From NCBI GenBank assembly GCA_031269095.1, contig JAIRWI010000013.1:1-64000 (forward strand): 64,000 nucleotides of DNA, written 5' to 3'. Position 1 is the stretch's first letter. Every line of letters starts with the position of its first letter. Below the pieces are notes generated by a model that worked only from the letters and a program-made list of their open reading frames with translations, had not been told where the DNA came from and made no database searches. The position numbers and the translations under genes were made by a program. Below, piece after piece: positions 1-8,228 of the stretch. Source of the stretch: Holosporales bacterium. GTDB taxonomy: Bacteria; Pseudomonadota; Alphaproteobacteria; RUG11792.

Positions 1-658
1 CATTATCGTTAACTTCGAGGCCGAATAGATCAATTTCCAATTGGTTTTGGTTATAAATCTGACAGTTTATCACAATAAACGACAATTCACTTACTTCAGA
101 TTGCCTATGAATTTCCCTCGCGATCCCCTCTTTGTCCGATCCAACAGGGCCGTGAATAAAGCATGTTTTTCCCAGTTTTGATATTCTCTTAATTTCATTT
201 CGTAAAATATTAGTTTTCTGAGATATTCCTATTATAGCGTCATCAATCTTTGCTTTGGCCTTTAGCTCTTCATTTTCTCTTTTTAAAGAGGACATTTCTA
301 CAGCTTTTTTGACGGAAAGAATAAGTCTATTTGAATCAAATGGTTTTTCTATAAAGTCATATGCTCCTTGTTTGATGGAGTTTACTGCTGTTTCTATGGT
401 GCCATGTCCACTCATCATAATAATTGGAATAAATTCATTATCAGTCTTAATCATATTGAGTAAACGTAAACCATCTATCTCAGCTTCTCCAAGCCAAACA
501 TCAAGAATAATCAAATGAGGCTGCGATTCTTTTATAGACTTCATTGCTTCGACACAACAAGATGCGGTTCTTGTTATATATCCCTCATCACTCAGAATCC
601 CAGAAACTAGTTCCCTTATATCTTGTTCGTCATCTACTATCAGAATGTCAAATGCCAT
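1..658 (-). CDS. ntrX: NtrX-family response regulator, N-terminal part (runs off the window edge)
   Basis: About 219 residues are visible, starting MAFDILIVDDEQDIRELV at the ATG at 658-656; the rest lies beyond base 1. The N-terminal receiver domain shows the acidic DDE cluster, the phospho-acceptor region LIILDVWLG, and the conserved Lys of DFIEKPFDS. It is followed by a short coiled linker and the start of a sigma-54-type AAA+ domain (NCQIYNQNQLEIDLFG). The Walker A of this AAA+ domain reads GPVGSDKE, where the family usually has GESGTGKE, so the last glycine is Asp. The gene lies one base after the ntrY stop and is surely co-transcribed with it. In alphaproteobacteria NtrY/NtrX form a sensor/regulator pair linked to nitrogen, redox or envelope control. 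Whether this copy can hydrolyse ATP is doubtful. Confidence 0.9.
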   Translation of the reverse strand, partial: MAFDILIVDDEQDIRELVSGILSDEGYITRTASCCVEAMKSIKESQPHLIILDVWLGEAEIDGLRLLNMIKTDNEFIPIIMMSGHGTIETAVNSIKQGAYDFIEKPFDSNRLILSVKKAVEMSSLKRENEELKAKAKIDDAIIGISQKTNILRNEIKRISKLGKTCFIHGPVGSDKEGIAREIHRQSEVSELSFIVINCQIYNQNQLEIDLFGLEVNDN

Positions 659-659
659 A

Positions 660-2480
660 CTAAAGCACCTCCTTATTACTGTGATTTCCTCTAACAACAA
701 GAGGAATTGATATTATAATGCTTGCCCCACCGTGTTTTATAGAATTACCAATTTCAATTTTTCCGTTATGTTCAGTTAATATTTTATACACAATTGGTAA
801 ACCGAGTCCATTACCCGATTCCCGTGTAGTATAGTACGGATCCATTGCGTGTTCCATGGAATGGTCGGAAAATCCCGGTCCATCATCCTCGATTTCGATA
901 ATACAATCTTTTATTGCATCCTTTGAGTCTCCAACCTCGATATATATATTGCCATGCTTTTTATTATCATTTATCGCATTTATAGAATTCTGTAGAAGAT
1001 TTATCAAAACCTGGTTGATTTGTTGCGGATCAATTAAGCATATATAACTGGTGTTTTTGGAGGTCACATTGAAATTTATATTTTTATGAGAATTGCTTTG
1101 TAAAAGAGCAGTTTCTCTCACAAGTTTCATTACATCAATCTCCTCTATTTTAGGAGATGGCATACGCGCAAAATCTGAGAATTCATTAACAAGAGAACCG
1201 ATACAGTTTACCTGCCTTATTATAGTGTCTATGCAAGTTTCAAAGGTATCCCTGTCTGTTTTAATCTCCTCTTGATATTTTTTGCGCAATCTTTCAGCTG
1301 AAAGCTGAATTGGTGTTAGAGGATTTTTTATTTCATGGGCAATTTTTCGAGCTATGTCGCGCCAGGCATTTTGTTTATTTGAAATTATAAGTTCCTTTTT
1401 CTGCTCTTCGAGTTTCATTAGCATGGTGTTGAATGAAGATATCAAAATATCTAGCTCATTTTTAAATTTACGAGTTACTATCAGTGAGTTGTAATTTCCC
1501 AAGCTAACGTTCTTAGCAGCATATATAAGTTTGTTTACTGGTTTTACAATTCTATTAGCGAAGGTAATTCCAGTGAGAATAACTATCATTAAAAGAAGAA
1601 TCATAGTAGTTGAAAAAAATGTTATAAAAGTAAGCTTCAACCCGGTTCTTTGTGTGGCAATTGAAGTATATTCGTTGATTGCATTTATTATTTTATGCTT
1701 ATGATCCAAGATTTTTTGATCAATATTCTTGCTTACCATGAGGTATATTTCACTTTGGGCATCGATGGCCTGAACGGCAATAACAGATTGCTTAGACTCC
1801 CAAGAACAACCTTCCTCTCCTTTATTAACCAAGTTTAATGGGTCTTTTTGCATTTCTTCAAATTGAAGCGATAAAGTGAATAAAGACTTCGCAATTATAA
1901 ATTTACCCCCGCCTTTTGTTGCTTGAAATACGATAGCATCGATGCCGAGACCTAGTGTTTCGTTATTCAATATCTCTTCTATATTAGATTTACTGATCAT
2001 TATGTCGCTTATAACCCCCTTGAGTTGCATCCCAACTCCATAAGCATAGTTTTCGAGAGCTTTTTTTGTTTCGTTTATGTATATATTAGAAACCTGATTG
2101 GCATTTTCTATAACTGCTTTAACTGGAGCTTTAAAAAGAGATTCAATTCCAATATTGAAAAATATAATAGAAAATATAAAAACACAGGTAGCGGGCACCA
2201 CTGTGACGCAAGAAAATAGCAGAATAATTTGTTTTTGGAACTTACTCTTAGCTAATTTTGTTTTGTTTCTTATTTTTAAAATCCTGATAATTTGTTTCCC
2301 TATAGAAAAAATTAAAAAGAATAATAATAAAATATCTATATAAAGAAAGATAATTAAAAAGTAAGATTTCGAAATATTGTCTGTGGATATTAAAATATAA
2401 TACGTACCTAAACCAAATAAAATAACTAATATACCAAGTATATAATTTAGCAGTTTTTTATTTCGTCTAAAACTAACCAT
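660..2480 (-). CDS. ntrY: NtrY-like membrane sensor histidine kinase
   Basis: 606 residues. Three hydrophobic segments lie in the first ~110 residues, then an extracytoplasmic region to about residue 280, a further TM helix, and a HAMP-like stretch (ANRIVKPVNKLIYAAKNVS). The H-box is typical of NtrY (ARKIAHEIKNPLTPIQLSAE, phospho-acceptor His in AHEIKNP). The ATPase domain has the N-box (INQVLINLLQNSINAI), G1 (EIEDDGPGFSD) and G2 (GNGLGLPIVYKI). The family usually runs to about 720-770 residues and carries a PAS domain between HAMP and the H-box. Here the HAMP leads almost directly into the H-box, so the PAS domain appears to be lost. It would phosphorylate NtrX, whose gene follows one base downstream. 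Confidence 0.93.
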   Translation of the reverse strand: MVSFRRNKKLLNYILGILVILFGLGTYYILISTDNISKSYFLIIFLYIDILLLFFLIFSIGKQIIRILKIRNKTKLAKSKFQKQIILLFSCVTVVPATCVFIFSIIFFNIGIESLFKAPVKAVIENANQVSNIYINETKKALENYAYGVGMQLKGVISDIMISKSNIEEILNNETLGLGIDAIVFQATKGGGKFIIAKSLFTLSLQFEEMQKDPLNLVNKGEEGCSWESKQSVIAVQAIDAQSEIYLMVSKNIDQKILDHKHKIINAINEYTSIATQRTGLKLTFITFFSTTMILLLMIVILTGITFANRIVKPVNKLIYAAKNVSLGNYNSLIVTRKFKNELDILISSFNTMLMKLEEQKKELIISNKQNAWRDIARKIAHEIKNPLTPIQLSAERLRKKYQEEIKTDRDTFETCIDTIIRQVNCIGSLVNEFSDFARMPSPKIEEIDVMKLVRETALLQSNSHKNINFNVTSKNTSYICLIDPQQINQVLINLLQNSINAINDNKKHGNIYIEVGDSKDAIKDCIIEIEDDGPGFSDHSMEHAMDPYYTTRESGNGLGLPIVYKILTEHNGKIEIGNSIKHGGASIIISIPLVVRGNHSNKEVL

Positions 2481-2596
2481 ACTTTTACTATCGTTTCCAA
2501 TTCAAAAATTATTGTAACACAAAAAGCACATAGTCTGTTAATTTGAATTGTTTTAGAAAAATAAAACCTAGATATTTACAGCGTGTTGAGTGTTTG

Positions 2597-2993
2597 TGTA
2601 TTCTCCTCTAGTTATCAGCTGATGATTTTTTAAACCCATATTCTTTGGAATTATAGGGGGTTTTGGCGTTTTTTTAGTTCCAGTTAACATTGATATCGAT
2701 AAATATACCTAAAACATCAGTAGTCCTTGGAAGATAGGTAGTGAAAAATTATCTCTTCGCTAACTGGAAGCGAGTATATTAATAACAACTAATCAACTAT
2801 GTTAAAAAAGGCAAAATGCTCTCAAAAATTAACAATAACTCATTACGTAATAAAAAAATCCAATTTCTCATTATGTTTGAGTATATACTCGATTAACTCG
2901 ACTACCAATCTGGTACCAACACAAAAAAACTCAATGAGTTTGGAGGAAATGACTTCAAAAATTACTCTGCTGCCTAGCGCTACCAATATATAT
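2597..2993. repeat. Cluster of interspersed palindromic elements (B interrupted by A, then C and D)
   Basis: This fills most of the ntrY-tolA gap (2481-2994); I see no gene in it. A form-B copy starts at 2597 and is broken at about 2674. A form-A copy follows at 2676-2778 (core ATATCGATAAATATACCTAA, ending TAACTGGAAGCGAGTATA), and the lost 3' end of B (ending AATCAACTATG) resumes at 2779-2801, so A seems to have landed inside B. A short form-C unit (2802-2850, contains CTCATTACGTAA) and a form-D copy (2884-2993) complete the cluster. The D copy ends two bases from the tolA stop. Confidence 0.8.
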
Positions 2994-2994
2994 T

Positions 2995-3813
2995 CTAATC
3001 GAACATTTCTTTTGGATTGAAAGTTAATTCCAAATTTTTCCATTCTTCATATTTTTCTTTTGGAAGAGGTAAAGGATTACATTCCGGATCAAGAACGGCT
3101 CTATAAGCATTTTCTGCCGCCACTTTGAAATTTGGGTCGCTTTTCATTCTATTTTTATCCACAATCTCAGCTTTTTTCACGGTTCCATCTTCCAACAGCT
3201 CCATTCTGATATCAACAAGAAGTTCTTCAGCATTTTTTAAACCAGCCGGAAAATGCCAACATTTTCGTATAGTTTGCCTAATAAGATCAACCTGAGTGGC
3301 AGTTAGAACTGGGCCAACTTCCTCAGCTTTTACCCCCGTATTTTCACCATCACTTATTTTGGCCATCGCATCGTCAAGTACACTATCGAAAGTCTTTTTC
3401 TTTCCTTCTTTACTAATAGAGGCCTTATTTTCTTTTAGATTAACAATTTTTTTCTCTTTTAGTTCGGGTTTTTCGGCTTTTTTAACTGGTTTTTGTTTAT
3501 CTTTTTTTTTATTAATTTTATCTGATAGCTCTTTTTTTTGTTTTTTTTCTTCAGTAGGCATATTTTGTTGTTTCATTTCAGTTTTTTTGACTTTACTCTC
3601 CTCTTTTTCCTTTCTCTGGGCTTTTTCTTTACTAATATGCCCTTCCTTTTGCGAGATTACTGGTGCCCTACTCTTTGGGCCAATTTCTTTGAATTCAAAA
3701 ACAGTGTACCCCTTATCTTTAAGCTTTTTAGAAAAAGGATTATGAACACCGAAAGATATTAAAACTATAATCAAAGCATGAATTATGAGGGAAGCAATAA
3801 AAGGTATTTTCAT
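2995..3813 (-). CDS. tolA: TolA-like TonB-box energy-transducing protein
   Basis: 272 residues. One N-terminal TM helix (FIASLIIHALIIVLISFGV) anchors it in the inner membrane. A long Lys/Glu-rich, probably helical periplasm-spanning region follows (about residues 50-135). The C-terminal TolA/TonB-like domain starts near ATQVDLIRQTIRKCWHFPAG and ends TFNPKEMFD. It would link TolQR to Pal/TolB at the outer membrane and act in envelope constriction. The start ATG overlaps the tolR stop by 4 bases (ATGA), so the two are translationally coupled. The stop codon lies two bases from a palindromic element. No tolB or pal gene is in the window. Confidence 0.88.
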   Translation of the reverse strand: MKIPFIASLIIHALIIVLISFGVHNPFSKKLKDKGYTVFEFKEIGPKSRAPVISQKEGHISKEKAQRKEKEESKVKKTEMKQQNMPTEEKKQKKELSDKINKKKDKQKPVKKAEKPELKEKKIVNLKENKASISKEGKKKTFDSVLDDAMAKISDGENTGVKAEEVGPVLTATQVDLIRQTIRKCWHFPAGLKNAEELLVDIRMELLEDGTVKKAEIVDKNRMKSDPNFKVAAENAYRAVLDPECNPLPLPKEKYEEWKNLELTFNPKEMFD

Positions 3814-4241
3814 TTTGCAGTGTTACGCAATATTTCTGCTATAAGAGCAACCTTGCATATTCCGGAATTAGAAATTATTCCCATAATTTCTATGATTTTT
3901 CCATATTGCAGGTCTTTATCTCCTTTAACATAAACAACATCGCTTTTATTATTATTCAAAATGAGAGGAAGTTTTTTTAATAATTCCTCCATAGATAAAT
4001 TTGCTTCCTCCAGGTATATCTCGGCATTTTTATCGATTGTTATAACAATCGGATGATCCTTGTCGTTAATTTTTTGTTGTTTTTGAGAGGTTGTCTTAGG
4101 AAGATCTACATTGATCCCAATCGTTGCTATCTGAGATGTCATCATAAAGATAACCATAAGAACAAGCATAACATCGACAAGAGGAGCAACATTTATATGT
4201 ACCTGATTCTTAATCCGTTTATTGTTTTTTCTAAATACCAT
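3810..4241 (-). CDS. tolR: TolR / ExbD-family proton-channel subunit
   Basis: 143 residues. A short cytoplasmic N-terminus (KNNKRIKNQVHINVAPLVDVM) leads into one TM helix; the Asp in PLVDVMLVLMVIFMM is the conserved proton-path residue of TolR/ExbD. The periplasmic domain (VDLPKTTS..., YVKGDKDLQYGKIIEIMGII) matches the ExbD/TolR fold. It works with TolQ as the proton-driven motor of the Tol system. It sits between tolQ and tolA, with a 24-base gap to tolQ and a 4-base overlap with tolA. Confidence 0.93.
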   Translation of the reverse strand: MVFRKNNKRIKNQVHINVAPLVDVMLVLMVIFMMTSQIATIGINVDLPKTTSQKQQKINDKDHPIVITIDKNAEIYLEEANLSMEELLKKLPLILNNNKSDVVYVKGDKDLQYGKIIEIMGIISNSGICKVALIAEILRNTAK

Positions 4242-4265
4242 TTAGTTAGCGTACCCCATATATTA

Positions 4266-5039
4266 TTAGTATTCGTCTATTTGTCTTGTCATGATAGAAC
4301 TGAATTCTTCAGAAAAAGTTTCAAGTCTAGACGTATATTTATTTATATCACTTGACAATTTGTTATACATAACAGCAGCCGGTATAGTTACAAATATTCC
4401 AAGCGCCGTAGTAAATAGGGATTCCGATATAATCGGAGCAACTGCTGCCATTCCTACAGCCTGCGTTATCCCTATCGTTTTCATTCCGTCCATGATACTA
4501 ACCACCATTCCAAGAATTCCGATAATAACCCCATTGGTTCCTAGGGTCGAAAGAAAAGTCATGTTTTTCTCGATATCTTCAATTTCTTTATTAATAGTTA
4601 TCTGCATAATTTGCTTAATCTGAATGATTTTGCTAATCTTTTGCTCTGAAGAAAAAACTCCTTTCGATTTTGAAAAAAGTCTCTCCCATTCAGACATAGC
4701 TGCACAAAATATACTAGAAAGTGGATCAAACGAAGAATCTTTGATTTCATAATACAATGTTTCCAGGCCAACTCCAGACCAAAATTTATTTTCAAAGGAA
4801 TTGGCAGCTAGTTTTAAATTTTTAATTTTTATATACTTTGAAAAAATAATAGTGAGTGACCAGATCGATGCTGCAACAAGGGTTAACATAACAATTTTAA
4901 CAATAAATCCAGAATTCCAAAACATATCAAAGACCGAACCATTTGCATGGTTTGAAATTTGCTGAGTAGAAATCGTCGTATTATCTACGATAATATCGCT
5001 CATATCTGAGATTGCATTTTGAATCTGTTGCTTTTCCAT
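4266..5039 (-). CDS. tolQ: TolQ / ExbB-family proton-channel subunit
   Basis: 257 residues. The first TM helix lies near residues 25-65 (FIVKIVMLTLVAASIWSLTI). A cytoplasmic segment follows, then the two-helix MotA/TolQ/ExbB channel domain (FLSTLGTNGVIIGILGMVVS and ISESLFTTALGIFVTIPAAV). With TolR it forms the inner-membrane proton channel that energises TolA. It is the first gene of tolQ-tolR-tolA. The ybgC thioesterase gene that often precedes tolQ is absent; a small unknown ORF and a biotin ligase gene lie upstream instead. Confidence 0.94.
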   Translation of the reverse strand: MEKQQIQNAISDMSDIIVDNTTISTQQISNHANGSVFDMFWNSGFIVKIVMLTLVAASIWSLTIIFSKYIKIKNLKLAANSFENKFWSGVGLETLYYEIKDSSFDPLSSIFCAAMSEWERLFSKSKGVFSSEQKISKIIQIKQIMQITINKEIEDIEKNMTFLSTLGTNGVIIGILGMVVSIMDGMKTIGITQAVGMAAVAPIISESLFTTALGIFVTIPAAVMYNKLSSDINKYTSRLETFSEEFSSIMTRQIDEY

Positions 5040-5119
5040 TTCTAAAAAATTACTTTCTCGATAACGTATACGAGGATATTATAGAGAGTCATCTATAAAA
5101 AGCCAGCACTTAAATCAAT

Positions 5120-5377
5120 TTATGCTATACAATCTCCATCATCATCGAATTCAGACGATTGATCCTGATACTTCAAAAGATCGATTTTATTCTGCAGTTG
5201 TTTTTTCTTTTTAGAAAGAATAACGTCGCTGAGACGGAAAACATTAGCAAATTCAGAAATAGAGTCAGACTTTTCAATAGCTCTATCGATAACTTCTTTT
5301 TGTTCCTGTAGAACTTTAATTTCGTTTTTTCCAATAGAAAAAAAAGACATAGAAACTTTTGACAAAAAGAAAAACAT
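5120..5377 (-). CDS. Small charged protein, unknown
   Basis: 85 residues; an internal Met (MSFFSIGKNE) at 5350 is an equally good start. No convincing ribosome site precedes either one. The middle is rich in Lys/Glu/Leu and probably helical (KVLQEQKEVIDRAIEKSD and later KKKKQLQNKIDLLKYQ), and the tail is acidic (EFDDDGDC). I do not recognise a family. It lies 10 bases after birA and 80 bases before tolQ on the same strand, which is the main argument that it is a real gene. Confidence 0.4.
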   Translation of the reverse strand: MFFFLSKVSMSFFSIGKNEIKVLQEQKEVIDRAIEKSDSISEFANVFRLSDVILSKKKKQLQNKIDLLKYQDQSSEFDDDGDCIA

Positions 5378-5387
5378 CGCACGTACA

Positions 5388-5864
5388 TTATATAGCGCTT
5401 TTTTCTAATTCACAATAAATGAATTCAATTAATTCTTTTGCAGAAACATTAGGTATATTGGTAGAGTTTTCAATAGGAGATGTCTTTATATTAAATCCAA
5501 TTCCCATTACTGCGTATGGATAACATACCTCAACAAGAACCCCAGCAACTTTTCGATTATTAATAAGTATATCGTTTGGGTATTTAATTTTTGCAATTTG
5601 TTTTTGGTAATCTATAAAATTTTTTATTATGTTTAATAGCAAATCATTCAAAATCGTGATAGAATTTTCTTTGATCCCAAGTTTTATTATGAAAGAACCA
5701 TGAAAATTACCATTTTCTGAAACCCAGATCCTTTTATTTAATCTTCCCCTACCGCTTGTTTGGACATCTGCCCTAATTAAAATATCAAAAATGTGATTTT
5801 CAACCAAACCTAGCGCTATATCTTGAGTGCTTAAAACTTTGTTAAAATGGATAATTCTCAGCAA
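5388..5864 (-). CDS. birA: Biotin--protein ligase, catalytic domain only (BirA-like)
   Basis: 158 residues. The ligase motifs are present: GRGRLNKRIW (biotinyl-AMP loop, normally GRGR..R.W), KYPNDILINNRKVAGVLVE (normally KWPND...K..GIL.E) and GIGFNI. The family normally carries the whole catalytic domain plus a small C-terminal SH3-like domain, about 230-260 residues. Here the C-terminal domain is missing and the protein ends after a helix (ELIEFIYCELEK). There is no N-terminal DNA-binding domain, so no repressor role is expected. It would attach biotin to carrier proteins such as AccB. Its start overlaps the end of the upstream PRPP-synthetase-like gene by 23 bases. Confidence 0.82.
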   Translation of the reverse strand: MLRIIHFNKVLSTQDIALGLVENHIFDILIRADVQTSGRGRLNKRIWVSENGNFHGSFIIKLGIKENSITILNDLLLNIIKNFIDYQKQIAKIKYPNDILINNRKVAGVLVEVCYPYAVMGIGFNIKTSPIENSTNIPNVSAKELIEFIYCELEKSAI

Positions 5865-6498
5865 TATAGTCCTCTATTTTTAAAACGATAAATTTTTTCG
5901 GTAACTTTTTTTGAGGTATTGTATTTGTTATATAAATGTTTTTTATATCAGAATTTTGAAGATTTTCTATAGATTTTCCTGATAAGACACCATGAGTCGC
6001 GCATACGGAAACAGATTTTGCTCCACTTTTATACAAAAGTTCAGTTACTGCTAACACAGTTTTACCCGTATCTATTATATCATCAACTATGGTGCAATCC
6101 ATTTTTGGGGTGATAGCAGAGCAATCCCCTGAAACAGTTAAATCAGTTTCTGTCCTAGTTTTATTTAGAACAATACCGAAGTCAATTTCCATGCTTCGTG
6201 CATACGCACCCTTGTCTGGAGCAACTTTTACATCACTCTCTGGAATAATATTTTTCCAAAATTTCACCATTTTTATATTGAATATATTACGAACATTAGT
6301 ATGTAAATCAACAGATGCTATATTTTTTGTGGTTATCGATGATAGCGTATCGGACAGAGCCTGTATTTTTTCGCTATCTCTTGACAGCCAAATATATGGC
6401 AAAAGAATATCAAGCTTTTCGTCAAGAGGTAGCATTTTATACAACTCCTGCAATGAATCCTCATCTATCAGAGATTTTATAATCAATTTCGATTGCAT
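5842..6498 (-). CDS. Shortened ribose-phosphate pyrophosphokinase-like protein
   Basis: 218 residues; the family is usually about 310. The C-terminal phosphoribosyltransferase-type half is well kept. It has the PRPP loop CTIVDDIIDTGKTV, then ATHGVLSGKSIENL and YITNTIPQKK, plus SVDLHTN, which matches the conserved catalytic-His segment. The N-terminal half, which holds the ATP-binding and subunit-contact residues, is reduced. Where the family reads PYFGYARQDRK this protein reads PYIWLSRDSEK, losing the usual Arg-Gln-Asp-Arg set. It may be an inactive or repurposed Prs homologue, or a regulatory partner of a full-length enzyme elsewhere. It is transcribed ahead of birA with a 23-base overlap. 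Confidence 0.72.
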   Translation of the reverse strand: MQSKLIIKSLIDEDSLQELYKMLPLDEKLDILLPYIWLSRDSEKIQALSDTLSSITTKNIASVDLHTNVRNIFNIKMVKFWKNIIPESDVKVAPDKGAYARSMEIDFGIVLNKTRTETDLTVSGDCSAITPKMDCTIVDDIIDTGKTVLAVTELLYKSGAKSVSVCATHGVLSGKSIENLQNSDIKNIYITNTIPQKKLPKKFIVLKIEDYIAENYPF

Positions 6499-6614
6499 AG
6501 TTATCTTATTCCCTTGAATTTATTATTGCTTCACAGTATACTCATCATTTTTTTGGCTTAGTATCCAAAAAATATCTAATCCCGTTTACAAAAATATATC
6601 AAAGATGTAGTGTT

Positions 6615-7097
6615 CTATGGACCAGGAAATTTCGCTCTTAATTCAGATTGAATATAAATATCTGTTAACTTACGGTTACCAAGGTCTTTCTTTAACATTT
6701 CATAATTACTCCAAAAAGCATGGGAGCCACTTTCTATCTCAAAGAAATTTATTAAACCCAAAAGATTGCCTTCGAATTCATCTAGCATAAACTTATAGCC
6801 CCCTTGTACTCCTAGAGGAATCTCCATCCCGTATTCATTACGGGTGAATATTTTGCCATCCCTAGAATATATAAAACCTGGAGAACTCTGAAGGTCCATT
6901 CCAAGAAGTTGGTTCATAAAAGGTCGGTAAAGCTCTCTATTCAATGGCGAAAAAGAAGAAAAAAAACCATCAAATCTATCGTATGAATGTCTTTCTACTT
7001 CTGAAAAAAGCTCAACCTCCGTACCAGTTACACCTTGATAGTTGAAAACAGTGCTGATCAAACCTGCGACTGCAAGTTTTGAGAAATTTTTGTTCAT
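6615..7097 (-). CDS. Secreted protein of unknown function
   Basis: 160 residues, preceded by a good ribosome site (GGGGGTAAT then ATG). The N-terminus looks like a signal peptide (KNFSKLAVAGLISTVFNYQG, then VTGTEVEL). The mature part is rich in aromatic residues, with a SFSPLNRELYRPFMNQLLG segment and a GKIFTRNEYGMEIPLGVQGG segment that suggests a small beta-rich fold. I recognise no family. It stands alone between the prs-like gene and a repeat/transposase graveyard, so it may be lineage-specific. Confidence 0.65.
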   Translation of the reverse strand: MNKNFSKLAVAGLISTVFNYQGVTGTEVELFSEVERHSYDRFDGFFSSFSPLNRELYRPFMNQLLGMDLQSSPGFIYSRDGKIFTRNEYGMEIPLGVQGGYKFMLDEFEGNLLGLINFFEIESGSHAFWSNYEMLKKDLGNRKLTDIYIQSELRAKFPGP

Positions 7098-7228
7098 ATT
7101 ACCCCCAGAACAAAAAATAAAGTTCCTTGTTATCCTAACATAAATATATAAAAATTACAATAAATTTTTATTTTTATCTACGTTCATATGTTTCTGAGAC
7201 GGACTTTTAGAGCATTATTATTCTCTGT

Positions 7229-7481
7229 TATACTTTATTAACTCGACAACTAAGCTGATATAAAAATAAAAAACTCAATGATTTCAGGGGAAATGATTCC
7301 AAAAATTACTTAGTTATCGAATTAACCAAGTATACGTAATGAGTTATCGTTAATTCTCAAATGCATTTGATTTTTTATAACTGTCCCAGTTAACTTTGAC
7401 TCCGACCAATGTACCTAAAACATCAGTAATTCTTGGAATATGTTTGGAAAAATTATCTCATTGTTAATTAGAATGAGTATA
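7229..7481. repeat. Three abutting palindromic elements (D-C-A)
   Basis: A form-D copy occupies 7229-7334 (ends TATACTTTATTAACTCGACA and GAATTAACCAAGTATA). A short form-C unit follows at 7334-7379 (ACGTAATGAGTTATCGTTAA). A form-A copy lies at 7376-7481 (TATAACTGTCCCAGTTAAC to GAATGAGTATA). The units share their TATA ends, as expected if each inserted at a TA in the end of the previous one. The flanks, 7098-7228 and 7482-7793, are AT-rich and I see no gene in them. Confidence 0.8.
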
Positions 7482-7793
7482 TCTAGCTTTTTTATCTCAT
7501 CACTAGCCTTCTGTTTCCATTAGGTCTCTGGGGAAAATTCTCAACTCTATATCTTCATTTATAAATATTTTTATCAAAACTGTATTTAATCTTTTTTTTT
7601 TCGCTTATTTGGAATAAAAACTACAATGTCATTTTAGTTGTATTTAGAAACACTTCCGTTATTTTTCCTTAATTTATAATCATATTTGTAAACAGTCTGT
7701 TAACAGAATCTAATATACTAAATTAATTACCGAAAGAAGGTAGGAAGAAGTATAATATTAAAAACCTTTGTGAAGATATTTTATGTATTATTC

Positions 7794-7899
7794 TGTAGAC
7801 TTAAAGAGTTAATAGAAAGAGCAGGTTGTAAGCTGATATATCTACCTCCATATTCTCCAGATCTAAACCCTATAGAAAGATTCTGGAGTTGGCTTAACG
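7794..7899 (+). pseudogene. IS630-family transposase C-terminal remnant
   Basis: About 35 codons read LKELIERAGCKLIYLPPYSP then DLNPIERFWSWLN. The PPYSPDLNPIE-FW signature is characteristic of the C-terminal part of IS630/Tc1-type DDE transposases. The rest of the gene is missing upstream, and the frame runs straight into a duplicated segment at 7896. It is a decayed fragment. IS630 elements target TA dinucleotides, which matters for the TA-flanked palindromic repeats around it. Confidence 0.85.
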
Positions 7900-8226
7900 A
7901 GAGTTCAATTTTTTCATATGGATTTAGGATAGTTTTTACTGGCTACCTAGCCCCCCTTTTTTTCGCTCTTTAAGTGCAAAATGGATTGGGTATATTTTAG
8001 TGGAATATTATTATTACTTCTTATAAATTCCCTACCAGTATTTTACTTCTTTTGTTTTATTTATGTTTAAGTTCGTTAGGTACATAAAAGAAAGTTCAAT
8101 ACAAAAAACCCTCCAATCACGAGAGTTCAATTTTTTCAATGGATTACGGATTTAGGATAGTTTTTACTGGCTACCTAGCTCCCCCTTTTTTTTCGCTCTT
8201 TAAGTGCAAAATTGATTGGGTATATT
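7896..8226. repeat. Direct duplication of ~100 bp (7896-7996 and 8119-8226)
   Basis: Both copies start ACGAGAGTTCAATTTTTTCA and run through GGATTTAGGATAGTTTTTAC and TTTCGCTCTTTAAGTGCAAA to TTGGGTATATT, with small indels only. The first copy begins exactly where the IS630 remnant stops, and the second ends at the 3' end of the pseudopilin gene. The 122 bases between them hold no gene I can see. It is probably the scar of a transposition or recombination event. Confidence 0.85.
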
Positions 8227-8228
8227 CT

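Noticed and set aside
3296-3745. 149-codon plus-strand Phe/Ser-rich open frame
   Set aside because: Antisense shadow of the Lys/Glu-rich part of tolA; codons for Lys and Glu read as Phe and Ser on the other strand.
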